Source: Vicinamibacterales bacterium
GTDB taxonomy: Bacteria > Acidobacteriota > Vicinamibacteria > Vicinamibacterales > JAMQPK01
Assembly (NCBI GenBank): GCA_023717525.1
Contig: JAMQPK010000036.1
Span: 1 to 39,136, forward strand
Length of the DNA: 39,136 nucleotides
Direction: 5' to 3'
Positions 8,553 through 16,858 of the stretch are shown in pieces. Every line of letters starts with the position of its first letter. Within the stretch, counting starts at the first letter, position 1. The notes beneath the pieces were generated by a model. The model ran no database searches, was not told the DNA's origin, and was given only the letters and a program-made list of their open reading frames with translations. The position numbers and the translations under genes were made by a program.

Positions 8553-9404
8553 TCAAGACGTGGAGGAAGCCTTGAACCTTTCCAGCGCGGCGTAAACATA
8601 TTTGGTCGATAGACCAAAGTTATGAGCCGTCGCAGTCAGTGCGGCCCGGCGTCCAAAAGCCGCGTTATTGGTCAATTGATAGAAAAACTCAGCAATATCC
8701 TTATCTTCAATGATTTGAGGCTGTTCTTTAGAAGATGATCCAGGGCCAAGGATAAGAGTAAATTCCCCGCGAGCCGTCACAGGGGCCGAACGAATAGCGG
8801 ATGTTGTGGATCGAATGACCTCTTCATGAAGCTTTGTGAGCTCTCTGGCTACAATAATAGGTCGTTCGCCAAATATTGGTTGGAGTTCGAGCAGCGTCTT
8901 CTGGATACGATGCGGAGTCTCGAAGAAGATAATAGGGCGCTCGACTTCCGCGGCCAGCGATTGGAGCCAACGCTTTCTATCGTTTGACTTAGAAGGAGCA
9001 AAGCCTGCGAAGAGGAACGTGTCTCCTGGATATCCAGATACGGCCAGTGCAGCCAGGACGGCGCTTGCGCCAGGTATGGCGATCACCCGAATCCCATGTT
9101 CGATAGCGGCCGCAATGAGCCGCTGGCCGGGGTCGGCGACAAGCGGTGTCCCCGCGTCGGAGACCAGGGCTACATCTTCTCCCTTTGCCAGCTTCTGTAG
9201 GATGAACGGCAGCTTCTGTCGCTCGTTGTGCGCGTGCAGGCTCGTGGCGGGTGTCGTGATACCGAAATGCCGAAGGAGAATCGACGTGCGGCGCGTATCT
9301 TCAGCCGCGATCAGGCTGACAGATTTGAGGGTGCTCAGGGCGCGCAGCGTGATGTCGTCGAGGTTCCCGATGGGGGTCGAGACCACGTACAAGCTGCCGG
9401 GCAT
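8553..9404 (-). CDS. rsmI: 16S rRNA (cytidine(1402)-2'-O)-methyltransferase
   Basis: RsmI uses S-adenosylmethionine to 2'-O-methylate C1402 in the 16S rRNA decoding centre. The 283-residue product starts MPGSLYVVSTPIGNLDDITLRAL, with the family motifs AEDTRRT, LVSDAGTPLVADPG (SAM site), IPGASAVLAALAVSG, FAGFAP and FFETPHRI. The C-terminal helical part ends KASSTS. The base composition stands out: by hand count, 8641-8940 has 145 G+C in 300 (48%), while nearby genes are clearly richer (for example 41 of 60 at 9541-9600). Recent transfer is therefore possible. A TACAAT (minus strand, 9418-9423) lies a few bases before the start, which could give a very short leader. The gene diverges from the DUF885 gene with an 81-bp gap. 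Confidence 0.95.
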   Translation of the reverse strand: MPGSLYVVSTPIGNLDDITLRALSTLKSVSLIAAEDTRRTSILLRHFGITTPATSLHAHNERQKLPFILQKLAKGEDVALVSDAGTPLVADPGQRLIAAAIEHGIRVIAIPGASAVLAALAVSGYPGDTFLFAGFAPSKSNDRKRWLQSLAAEVERPIIFFETPHRIQKTLLELQPIFGERPIIVARELTKLHEEVIRSTTSAIRSAPVTARGEFTLILGPGSSSKEQPQIIEDKDIAEFFYQLTNNAAFGRRAALTATAHNFGLSTKYVYAALERFKASSTS

Positions 9405-9485
9405 GCGGGGGAGGGATATTGTACCATTAGGGCTTGGGCCGAATCCCGTACGCCAAGTCCTTTATCCAGCCGAGACACTGTGTAG

Positions 9486-11147
9486 ATGATGCGTTCGTCC
9501 GAACCTTTCCACCACTTCGTCGATGACTATCTCGCCTATCTCCACGAAGTCCACCCGACGGGCGCCGCGCTCGACGGTGTTCACACCCACGATGACCTGC
9601 TCGAGGATCTGAGCAGGCAGGGTGTCGAGCAACACACGCGGGCGCTTTCCGGATTTTCGCGGCGCCTGCAGGACATCAACACAGGTGATTTGACGGCTGC
9701 CGAGCGCGCCGAGCAGCCGATGGTCGATGCGAACATTCAGGCGCGGATGTTCGAGCTCGAGCGTGTCAGGACGTGGGAGCGGAACCCGCAGCTGTACTCC
9801 GATACCCTGTGCTCGAGCCTGGCCGCGCAAGTGGTGTTCACGCATGCGCCACTCCCGGAGCGCGCACGCCGCGTGCTGTCGAAGCTGCGGCAGACCGCCC
9901 GGCTGGTGCAGGCCGCGCGCGACAACATCAAGGATCCGCCCGGGATCTTCGTGAAGGTCGGCCGCGAAACTTTCCGCGGTGCCCTCACGTTCATCGAGAA
10001 GGATCTGCCGCGCGCATTTGCCGGCCTCGACGATCTGCATCTGCTCGGCGACCTGGCCGATGCCTCGACCGAAGCCGCCCAGGCGATCGGCAGCTACATT
10101 CAGCATCTCGACGATGAAGTGGCGCCGAAGGCGCGCGCATCATTTCGCCTCGGCGGCGAGGTGTTCGAGCGCAAGCTGAAGCTGGACGAAGGCATCACGA
10201 TGGACGCCGGGCGGCTGCTCGCCATCGCGCTTCGCGAATTCAGCGCCACGCAAGAGGAGTTCAAGACACTGGCCGGCCGCCTCGACGGCGGCGACCCGGT
10301 GGAAGCCTGGCGGAAGGCGAAGGACGAGCATCCCGCGCCGGGTCAGCTGTCGGCTGCAGCACAAGCACAGCTCGACGAGATTGGCACATTCATCGATCGC
10401 CACGGCATCATCACGCGGCCCGAGAGTGAGCCAGTCATCGTCGCGCCCACGCCCGAGTTTCACCGGTGGTCGTTCGCCAGCATGTGGGTACCCGGTCCAT
10501 TCGAACAGAAGCCGGCGCGCGCGTACTACTTCCTGACCGACGCCGATCCGTCCTGGCCGATCGACAAGCAGGCGGAGCACCTTCGCGACTTCAACTATCC
10601 CGCGCTGTGGTCGATCTCAATTCACGAGGTCTACCCGGGGCATTTCCTGCACTACCAGTTCTTGCGTCGCGTGGAGTCGAAGGTGCGGAAGTCGACCATG
10701 TTCTCGCCGGCGTCCTTTGTGGAAGGGTGGGCGCACTACGCCGAACAGATGATGGTCGAAGCCGGCTTCCGCCGGGACGATCAGACGCTGCGGCTTGGAC
10801 AGCTGGCCGAGGCGCTTATCCGCCTGGCCCGGTTCATCACGTCAATTCGTCTGCATGTGGAAGACTGGTCGGTCGAGCAGAGCATGCGGTTTTTCCGTGA
10901 CGAGTGCTTTATGGAGGAGGCTGGCGCGCGTCGCGAAGCCGAACGAGGGACGTTCGACCCGACATACCTCGTCTACTCGGTCGGCAAGCTGATGCTGCTG
11001 AAGCTGCGCCGGGACTACAAGGAACAGCAGGGTTCGAAGTACTCCCTGCGGGCGTTCCACGATCAGCTGCTCGGCAACGGCACCGCGACGTTCGCGGCCC
11101 ACCGCCAGCTGATGCTGGGCGACTCATCCGGCGATCTCCTGGAATAG
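9486..11147 (+). CDS. DUF885-family metallopeptidase-like protein
   Basis: The 553-residue product matches the DUF885 family, predicted gluzincin-type metallocarboxypeptidases. The zinc-site signature is HEVYPGH at 380-386, where the two His and the following glutamate region are expected to bind metal. EGWAHYAE (from 412) supplies a further Glu, as in the family. The N-terminal two thirds are helical, and there is no obvious signal peptide (the N-terminus is MMRSSEPFHHFVDDYLAYL), so it is probably cytoplasmic, unlike many secreted family members. The ATG ATG at 9486 is the first good start; the ribosome binding site is weak. The FmdB-type gene follows after 9 bp and is likely cotranscribed. 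The substrate is unknown. Confidence 0.88.
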   Translation: MMRSSEPFHHFVDDYLAYLHEVHPTGAALDGVHTHDDLLEDLSRQGVEQHTRALSGFSRRLQDINTGDLTAAERAEQPMVDANIQARMFELERVRTWERNPQLYSDTLCSSLAAQVVFTHAPLPERARRVLSKLRQTARLVQAARDNIKDPPGIFVKVGRETFRGALTFIEKDLPRAFAGLDDLHLLGDLADASTEAAQAIGSYIQHLDDEVAPKARASFRLGGEVFERKLKLDEGITMDAGRLLAIALREFSATQEEFKTLAGRLDGGDPVEAWRKAKDEHPAPGQLSAAAQAQLDEIGTFIDRHGIITRPESEPVIVAPTPEFHRWSFASMWVPGPFEQKPARAYYFLTDADPSWPIDKQAEHLRDFNYPALWSISIHEVYPGHFLHYQFLRRVESKVRKSTMFSPASFVEGWAHYAEQMMVEAGFRRDDQTLRLGQLAEALIRLARFITSIRLHVEDWSVEQSMRFFRDECFMEEAGARREAERGTFDPTYLVYSVGKLMLLKLRRDYKEQQGSKYSLRAFHDQLLGNGTATFAAHRQLMLGDSSGDLLE

Positions 11148-11156
11148 GATTACAAC

Positions 11157-11510
11157 GTGCCCATCTACGAATACGCGTGCGGCGCGTGCGGCCATCGCTT
11201 CGAGCTGATTCAGAAGTTCTCCGACGGGCCGGCAGACGTCTGCCCGAAATGTGGCGAACACAACGTGCAGAAACGGATGTCGAGCCCGGCGATCCAGTTC
11301 AAAGGCTCCGGTTTCTACATCAACGACTACGCGCGCAAGGACGCGGGCGGCACCGAGTCAAAAGCCAGCGAGAAGAGCACGTCCGAGAAAGCCGAGAAAG
11401 CCGAGAAATCTGACAAATCCGAGAAATCTGACAAATCCGACAAGACGACACCCGCGGCGCCCGCAAGCTCGACGCCGAGTACACCCTCGAGCTCGACCGA
11501 CAAGTCCTAG
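11157..11510 (+). CDS. FmdB-family zinc-ribbon protein with low-complexity Lys/Ser/Glu tail
   Basis: The first 45 residues are the FmdB/CxxC_CxxC_SSSS regulatory-type zinc ribbon: MPIYEYACGACGHRFELIQ, then VCPKCGE and the typical ending KRMSSPAIQFKGSGFYINDY. The two CxxC pairs should bind one zinc. The remaining half is a low-complexity tail, first a Lys/Glu/Asp/Ser repeat, then Thr/Pro/Ser/Ala-rich, encoded partly by 9-bp tandem repeats. The start is GTG at 11157; no in-frame ATG upstream fits the family N-terminus. The role of the family is unclear (transcription- or formamidase-linked in older work). The stop codon abuts the convergent galU stop with no intervening base. Confidence 0.88.
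   Translation: MPIYEYACGACGHRFELIQKFSDGPADVCPKCGEHNVQKRMSSPAIQFKGSGFYINDYARKDAGGTESKASEKSTSEKAEKAEKSDKSEKSDKSDKTTPAAPASSTPSTPSSSTDKS
11385..11444 (+). repeat. 9-bp tandem repeat inside the FmdB-type gene
   Basis: About six and a half copies of a GAGAAAGCC / GACAAATCC unit run in frame and encode a (E/D)-K-(A/S) tripeptide repeat. Copy-number change would keep the frame, so the length of the charged tail may vary between strains. Confidence 0.85.
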
Positions 11511-12395
11511 TCAGACCCGTTCGGATCGCAGGTACGCGCGGAAGGCTTCACTGAGGTCTGGCCGCCGCAGCGCGAAATACACGCAGGCCTTGAGGTAGCC
11601 GAGCTTGTTGCCGGTGTCGTGGCGGGTACCGGCGATTTCGCACGCGAAGATTTTTCGCTGCTTGAGCAGTTTCCGGAGGCCGTTGGTCAGTTGAATCTCT
11701 CCGGTGCGATCGCTGGCGGTCTCCCGGAGAGCGGGAAAAATATCGGGCGTCAGCAGATAGCGGCCGATGATGGCGAGATTCGACGGCGCTTCGTCCCTCG
11801 AGGGCTTTTCGACGAGGTCGCGCACGGCGTAGACACCTCTACCCAGATCGATCGAGGTGTCGATGTCGACGATGCCATAGGCCGAGACCTGATCGGGCGG
11901 GACGCGCTCGACCGCGAGGACGGGCCCTCCGACTTTCTCGAACACGTCCATCATCTGTTGCAACGCCGGCGGACTTGCGTCGATCACATCGTCGGCCAGA
12001 ATGACGGCGAACGGCTCGTCGCCGACGAGCTCGGCCGTCACGAGCACCGCGTGGCCAAGGCCGAGCGGCTCGCCTTGCCGGACGTAGGCGACGTTGATCA
12101 TGTTCGAGATCTTGCGGATTTCTTCGAGCAGCTCGACTTTCCCGCGCTGCTGCAGAAAGCTCTCGAGCTCGACGTTCACGTCGAAGTGATCCTCGATGGC
12201 ATTCTTGCCGCGGCCGGTCACGATGATGATGTTGTCGATGCCCGACTGGACGGCCTCTTCGACACCGTACTGAATGATCGGCTTGTCGACGAGCGGCAGC
12301 ATTTCCTTGGGTTGGGCCTTGGTCGCGGGAAGAAACCGGGTGCCGAGTCCTGCGGCCGGGAAGACGACTTTACGCACGGTAGATTTCACGGGCAC
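11511..12395 (-). CDS. galU: UTP-glucose-1-phosphate uridylyltransferase
   Basis: GalU makes UDP-glucose from UTP and glucose-1-phosphate for glycans and trehalose or glycogen metabolism. The 294 residues have the signature FPAAGLGTRFLPATKAQPKEMLPLVDKPIIQYGVEEA, EQRGK-like sugar-site surroundings (REGEPLGLGHAV-type, here RQGEPLGLGHAVL), ADD at the metal site (ILADDVID) and the late GYLKACVYFALRRPDL. The start is GTG at 12395, giving MPVKSTVRKVVFPAAG. The gene is divergent from serS with only 20 bp between start codons, so its promoter must overlap serS sequence or the transcript is nearly leaderless. It converges with the FmdB-type gene with zero gap. Confidence 0.96.
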   Translation of the reverse strand: MPVKSTVRKVVFPAAGLGTRFLPATKAQPKEMLPLVDKPIIQYGVEEAVQSGIDNIIIVTGRGKNAIEDHFDVNVELESFLQQRGKVELLEEIRKISNMINVAYVRQGEPLGLGHAVLVTAELVGDEPFAVILADDVIDASPPALQQMMDVFEKVGGPVLAVERVPPDQVSAYGIVDIDTSIDLGRGVYAVRDLVEKPSRDEAPSNLAIIGRYLLTPDIFPALRETASDRTGEIQLTNGLRKLLKQRKIFACEIAGTRHDTGNKLGYLKACVYFALRRPDLSEAFRAYLRSERV

Positions 12396-12415
12396 TAGTT
12401 TATTAGGATTCCATC

Positions 12416-13699
12416 ATGCTTGATCCGGCTTTTGTTCGAGATCATCAGGACGAGGTGAAGCGCGGGCTGAAAAGCCGCGGGCTCGACGCGGACGGCGAGC
12501 TCGAATCGCTCGCCACGCTGGAGAATCGACGCAGGCGTTTGATTCCCGAGCTCGAAGGGTTGAAGCGCGAGCAGAACGCGGCGGGCGACGAAGTCGCGCG
12601 AGCCAAGCGTCAAGGCAAGGACGCCAGCGGGATCTTCGAGGCCAATCGCCAGCGGGCGCAGCAGATCCGGCAGCTCAGCATCGAGCTCGATCAGGTGGAG
12701 CAGCAGCGTAGTGGCCTGCTGATGTCGCTGCCGAACCTGCCCCATGCGAGCGTCCCGATTGGAAAGAGCGCCGCTGACAACCAGGTGGTGCGCTCCTGGG
12801 GCGAGCCGCGGCAGTTCGATTTCGAGCCGCAGGCGCATTCCGATCTCGGGCCGGCGCTGGGGATCCTCGATTTCGAGCGCGCGACGAAGATGTCTGGTGC
12901 GCGGTTTTCCGTGTTGCTTGGCGCGGGCGCCCGGATGTCGCGCGCGCTGATCGACTTCATGCTCGACCTTCACACGCGCGAGCACGGCTACACGGAGGTG
13001 GCACCGCCGTTTCTCGTGAACCGCGCGTCGCTGGAAGGCACCGGACAGCTGCCGAAGTTCGAAGCCGATCTGTTCAAGATCGCCGGCGACTGGGATCTCT
13101 TCTTGATTCCGACCGCCGAAGTGCCGCTCACGAATCTGCATCGGGCTGAGATCGTAGACGGCGACACATTGCCACTGAAGTACGTGGCCTACACGCCGTG
13201 TTTTCGCAGCGAGGCCGGTTCGTACGGCGCGGATGTGCGCGGACTCATCCGCCAGCACCAGTTCGACAAGGTGGAGCTCGTGAAGATTACCCGCCCGGAA
13301 GACTCGTACGACGAACTCGAGAAGCTGACGCTGAATGCGGAGGAAGTGCTGAAACGGTTGGGGCTGCCTTTTCAGACAGTGGTGTTGTCAACGGGCGACA
13401 TGGGCCCGACCATGGCCAAGACGTACGACCTCGAAGTGTGGCTGCCGAGCCAAAAGAAGTACCGCGAGATCTCATCCTGCAGCAATGCCGAAGGTTTTCA
13501 GGCGCGCCGCGCGAGCATCAAGTTCAAGACCGCAGGCACCGGGAAGGCCGAGTTCGCGCACACGATGAATGGCTCGGGGCTGGCAGTGGGCCGGACGCTC
13601 GTGGCTATTCTCGAGAACTATCAGCAGAAGGATGGGTCGGTGGTCGTGCCCGAGGCGTTGCGGCCTTATATGGGCGGAATGGAGGTCATTGGACAATGA
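12416..13699 (+). CDS. serS: seryl-tRNA synthetase
   Basis: SerRS is a class II aminoacyl-tRNA synthetase that charges tRNA-Ser. The 427-residue product has the N-terminal tRNA-binding coiled coil (about residues 30-105), then the catalytic domain. Motif 2 is in [13 protein letters not shown] with the following [14 protein letters not shown]. Motif 3 is [18 protein letters not shown]. The end [11 protein letters not shown] is typical. ATG 12416 has AGGA at 8 bp spacing. The last bases ATGA overlap the start of the DinB-like gene, indicating translational coupling. A tRNA-Ser(UGA), one of its substrates, lies 13 kb downstream, but this is not an operon link. Confidence 0.97.
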   Translation: MLDPAFVRDHQDEVKRGLKSRGLDADGELESLATLENRRRRLIPELEGLKREQNAAGDEVARAKRQGKDASGIFEANRQRAQQIRQLSIELDQVEQQRSGLLMSLPNLPHASVPIGKSAADNQVVRSWGEPRQFDFEPQAHSDLGPALGILDFERATKMSGARFSVLLGAGARMSRALIDFMLDLHTREHGYTEVAPPFLVNRASLEGTGQLPKFEADLFKIAGDWDLFLIPTAEVPLTNLHRAEIVDGDTLPLKYVAYTPCFRSEAGSYGADVRGLIRQHQFDKVELVKITRPEDSYDELEKLTLNAEEVLKRLGLPFQTVVLSTGDMGPTMAKTYDLEVWLPSQKKYREISSCSNAEGFQARRASIKFKTAGTGKAEFAHTMNGSGLAVGRTLVAILENYQQKDGSVVVPEALRPYMGGMEVIGQ

Positions 13700-14376
13700 T
13701 GCATTTGATCGCAATTGCCACGACACTGATCGTGGTTTCCCTCTCGACGGCATCTGCGCATGCGCAGACCACAACCCCGGCTCGGGGACTGACGCCCGAG
13801 CAGATCGCGATGAGCGAATCGCTGGCGGCGAAGTTCGACCAGGCCGCCGCCCGAGAGCAGGCGCGGCTCAAGACGTTCGCGAACCGGCCACTCGGCGGTG
13901 CTCTTCAACGGTCGTTCAACGTGTTCACCAACTATCTGGTCGTCGCGGCCGAGATGATGCCTGAATCGGCGTATGCATTCCGGCCCACGCCTGACGTCCG
14001 CAACTTCGGCGAGCAAATCAACCACGCAACCGGGGCTCATTATTCGTTCTGCCATCAGGCGGGTGTGCCTCCGGGGATTCAGAGGAAGGCCGCGCCGAAT
14101 CTGCGGGCCCTCACGGCGAAAGCGGAGATCGTGAAGGCGCTGAGAGACTCCATCACGTATTGCGACGCAATCTTCGCGGCCGCGACCGAGTCGTGGCTGA
14201 TGGAGCCGATGCCGGCCCTTGGCGGTTCATCGAGCGGGCTCGTTCCGGCAATTCGCGCGCACGCGTTCATGTACGGGAACGTGCACACGGCCGAAGACTA
14301 CGGAACCATCACCACATACATCCGCATGAGCGGTTTCGTCCCACCGTCGACGGCGTTGCACCCGCCTGGGAAGTAA
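13696..14376 (+). CDS. secreted DinB-superfamily protein
   Basis: The 226-residue product starts [20 protein letters not shown], a signal peptide with a likely cut after AHA. The mature part resembles the DinB/YfiT four-helix bundle, which usually binds a metal through three His. Candidate ligands are in [13 protein letters not shown] and in the C-terminal [20 protein letters not shown]. Many relatives are cytoplasmic thiol transferases; the exported form suggests a periplasmic role that I cannot name. ATG 13696 overlaps the serS stop by 4 bp. An immediately following in-frame ATG (13699) is also possible. The frame is open far upstream inside serS, but that part is a shadow. The stop codon lies at the edge of inverted repeat E. 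Confidence 0.82.
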   Translation: MMHLIAIATTLIVVSLSTASAHAQTTTPARGLTPEQIAMSESLAAKFDQAAAREQARLKTFANRPLGGALQRSFNVFTNYLVVAAEMMPESAYAFRPTPDVRNFGEQINHATGAHYSFCHQAGVPPGIQRKAAPNLRALTAKAEIVKALRDSITYCDAIFAAATESWLMEPMPALGGSSSGLVPAIRAHAFMYGNVHTAEDYGTITTYIRMSGFVPPSTALHPPGK

Positions 14377-14381
14377 GAAAA

Positions 14382-14458
14382 AAGTAAGAAGTGGGAAGTA
14401 AGAAGTAGGAAGTAGGTTTTGAAGTTACTTCTTACTTCCTACTTCTCACTTCTTACTT
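14382..14458. repeat. inverted repeat E with heptameric tandem units (GTAAGAA type)
   Basis: The arms are 33 nt each (14382-14414 and 14426-14458) with three mismatches and an 11-nt centre. The units are degenerate 7-mers, GTAAGAA/GTGGGAA/GTAGGAA on the left and the complement on the right. The same purine-rich run extends leftwards through the DinB-like stop codon (14374-14376). On the other side the stop codon and the last residues (SKK) of the Fcl-like protein fall within the right arm. It therefore joins the 3' ends of two convergent genes. One strand of each arm is almost pure purine. Confidence 0.92.
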
Positions 14459-15369
14459 GCCCGAAACCACCCGTATGTTTCCTCCAGCCCGCGCCGGAGG
14501 GACCATCGCGCTTCCCACCCCATCGTGCGCAACTGGCTCGAGTCCAGCGCTTTGAAGGGCATGCCGTCGGGCTTGCTGCTGTCGAACCTCAGCTCGCCGT
14601 CGTACCCGACGACTTCTTTAATCAGCTGGGCCAGTTCGGCGATGGACGTGTCCTGGCCGCTGCCGAGGTTGAGCGGGCCAGGCTCGTCATGGTGTTGCAT
14701 CGCGAAGATACACGCATCAGCCAGGTCATCCGCGTAAATAAACTCGCGGCGCGGTTTGCCCGATCCCCAGATGTCGACAAACGGGAGGCGCTCCACCTGC
14801 GCTTCGTGTATGCGGCGCAGCAAGGCTGCCGCCACGTGTGAGTTCTCGAAGGTGAAATCGTCTCCAGGGCCGTACACGTCCCCCGAGATCGCCGTCACGA
14901 ACGCCGCGTTGTGCTGGCGACGATACGCATCGCAGAGCTTCAGTCCGGCCAGCTTCGCCACGGCATAGGCTTCGCTGGTCGGTTCCATTGGCCCCGTGCC
15001 GATTGACGCGACGGTGAACGGCTGTGGAGCCGCTTTCGGATACACGCACGAGCTGCCGAGGAAGAGCAGCTTGCGGACGCGCGATTCCCACGCTGCGGGG
15101 ATCACGTTGGTGACGACCTGCAGGTTATCCGTCATCAGATCGGCCGGCCACTGCTGGTTGCCGGCAATGCCCGACACTTTTCCAGCCGTCACAAAAACGT
15201 ACTCGGGACGCGTGCGGGCAAAGAAATCTGTGACGGCGCTACGATGGCCGAGATCCGGCTCGGCTTCCTGAACGACGCCCGTGAACCCTCGTGTGGCGAG
15301 CAGCTTCAGGAGCGCCTGACCCACAAGCGTACCGCCGCCGGCGACGTAGATGCGGGCGTCACCGTGCAT
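14446..15369 (-). CDS. GDP-L-fucose synthase/ColC-like SDR (epimerase-reductase)
   Basis: This 307-residue NAD(P)-dependent short-chain dehydrogenase resembles GDP-L-fucose synthase (Fcl), which epimerises C3 and C5 and reduces C4 of GDP-4-keto-6-deoxymannose. The nucleotide-binding GGGTLVG is at 11-17. The residues reported as catalytic in Fcl, as I recall them, are all present at the same numbers: Ser107, Cys109, Tyr136, Lys140, His179 and Arg187 (in GSSCVYPK, SEAYAVAK and FENSHVAAALLRR). The usual PTNLYGP is altered to ISGDVYGP, so the substrate may differ. ColC of the colitose pathway is a close relative, and the operon also holds a ColD-type dehydratase. It is the last gene of the operon and overlaps the radical SAM gene by 11 bp. 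Its 3' end lies in inverted repeat E. Confidence 0.85.
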   Translation of the reverse strand: MHGDARIYVAGGGTLVGQALLKLLATRGFTGVVQEAEPDLGHRSAVTDFFARTRPEYVFVTAGKVSGIAGNQQWPADLMTDNLQVVTNVIPAAWESRVRKLLFLGSSCVYPKAAPQPFTVASIGTGPMEPTSEAYAVAKLAGLKLCDAYRRQHNAAFVTAISGDVYGPGDDFTFENSHVAAALLRRIHEAQVERLPFVDIWGSGKPRREFIYADDLADACIFAMQHHDEPGPLNLGSGQDTSIAELAQLIKEVVGYDGELRFDSSKPDGMPFKALDSSQLRTMGWEARWSLRRGLEETYGWFRASKK

Positions 15370-16858
15370 GCTGACGTTCGAGGCGGTGCGAGGTCATCTC
15401 GCGGATGTGCGCCAGCGTGTCGTCGCCGAATTTCTCGCGCACCATGTCGAGGTAGGGCTGGTGGCTGTAGTAGACGTTGAACGCGTGGTCCCGGAAGCGC
15501 AGCACTTCGGCAGCGGACAGGTGCCGCGTGGGCAGCGGCAGTGTATTGACGGCATGCTGTGAATAGCCGCTCCAGGTCTCCGGCAGCCGCCAGCCTCGGC
15601 GAACGGCCTCGTCGTAGAGAGGCGATCCCGGATACGCCATCGCCGAGTAGAAATTCGCAAACTCACAATTGAGATCAAGCGCAAGGTCCAGCGTCCCCTG
15701 CATCGTCTCGGTCGTGTCTTCCGGAAGGCCGAAGATGAAGTTCCCGATAATGCTGATGCCAGCAGCCTTGATCTTCTTGACCGTGTCGTGGACTTCGCCG
15801 ACCTGATACCGCTTGTCGACGTCTGTCAACACGCGGTCGTCTGCCGCTTCGATGCCGAGCGCGAGCCACGTGAAGCCGGCGCGCTTCAGTTTGTCGAGCA
15901 TGCTGTCTTTCACGGTGTCGACACGCGCGTAGGCCCAGATGTTCAGGTCGTAGCCCCGCTCGATGATGAGATCGCAGATGCCCAGCACGTGTCGCTGGTT
16001 CAACACGAACATCTCATCGGCGAACTTGATGTTGCGGACGCCGTACGTGTTGACGAGCAGATCGATCTCTTCGATCACCCGCTGCGGGCTCCAGAAGCGA
16101 TAGCTGTTCACCTCGGTATTGAGCCCGGCGGCCTGCTCGCCGCTCTTGAACGGCGCCTGAATACAGCAGAACGAGCAGTGGTACGGGCATCCGAGGGTCG
16201 TGTAGATCGCCGCGTAAGGCTGGCGTTGAAGATGACCGAAGCAGTGCCAGTTGTGCGCGCGGTATTTACTCATCGGCAGCAAATCCCACGCGACGCCTGG
16301 CATGTCCACGTCCAGGTCTTTCACGAGCGGCGACGGCGGGTTCGACACGGTGCCTGTGCCCTCGCGATAGACGAGGCCGCGGACCTTGGACAAATCAGGA
16401 GGGTTGGACGCCCGATACGCGTCGAGGAGATCGACGATCGTGTAGAGGCCTTCATCCCTGGCGACGAAATCGCAGCCCTCCTCGCTCAGTGTTCGCTCAG
16501 GCAGAGATGCGACGTGTCCGCCAAGCATGAGCAGGGGAATATCCGGGCCGATCTGTTTTATGGCGGTCGCGATGGCCGATGCGCCGGTCATGTTCTGCGT
16601 CGAGGCGGACGGCTGGTGTCCGTAGACGACAATCGTCGCGAGGGTGGGCGCGATCGCTGCGACGCGCTCCGCGGTTTGTTCCGGAGTCAGCTCGTCTGCT
16701 TCAGCATCGACGATCTGAACGGTAAAACCTTTGTTGCGGACGAACGATGCGATGAGCCCTGCCCAGACGGGGTTCTCGACTGCTGTCAGCCGCGCGCCGA
16801 GCGACTGATAGATCTTCATGCGGCTGCCGGGGTTGACGAGAACGAGGTCAGTCTTCAT
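15359..16858 (-). CDS. B12-binding-type radical SAM protein
   Basis: The 499-residue product has an N-terminal Rossmann-like domain of the cobalamin-binding type (about residues 1-145, with VDAEADELTPEQ and MLGGHVASLPE). A radical SAM domain follows whose cluster cysteines are C224, C228 and C231 in TTLGCPYHCSFCCIQAP. A third, C-terminal part includes IIGNFIFGLPEDTTETM and SAMAYPGSPLYDEA, typical of the BchE/class B methyltransferase group. A classical DxHxxG cobalamin motif is not evident, so B12 use is uncertain. It could methylate or rearrange a sugar or lipid made by this operon. It overlaps the GT2 gene by 4 bp (ATGA) and the Fcl-like gene by 11 bp, so coexpression is very likely. The reaction is unknown. 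Confidence 0.87.
   Translation of the reverse strand: MKTDLVLVNPGSRMKIYQSLGARLTAVENPVWAGLIASFVRNKGFTVQIVDAEADELTPEQTAERVAAIAPTLATIVVYGHQPSASTQNMTGASAIATAIKQIGPDIPLLMLGGHVASLPERTLSEEGCDFVARDEGLYTIVDLLDAYRASNPPDLSKVRGLVYREGTGTVSNPPSPLVKDLDVDMPGVAWDLLPMSKYRAHNWHCFGHLQRQPYAAIYTTLGCPYHCSFCCIQAPFKSGEQAAGLNTEVNSYRFWSPQRVIEEIDLLVNTYGVRNIKFADEMFVLNQRHVLGICDLIIERGYDLNIWAYARVDTVKDSMLDKLKRAGFTWLALGIEAADDRVLTDVDKRYQVGEVHDTVKKIKAAGISIIGNFIFGLPEDTTETMQGTLDLALDLNCEFANFYSAMAYPGSPLYDEAVRRGWRLPETWSGYSQHAVNTLPLPTRHLSAAEVLRFRDHAFNVYYSHQPYLDMVREKFGDDTLAHIREMTSHRLERQHAR

Noticed and set aside
13198-13695. Upstream extension of the DinB-like frame into serS
   Set aside because: Out-of-frame reading of serS; the signal peptide begins at 13696.
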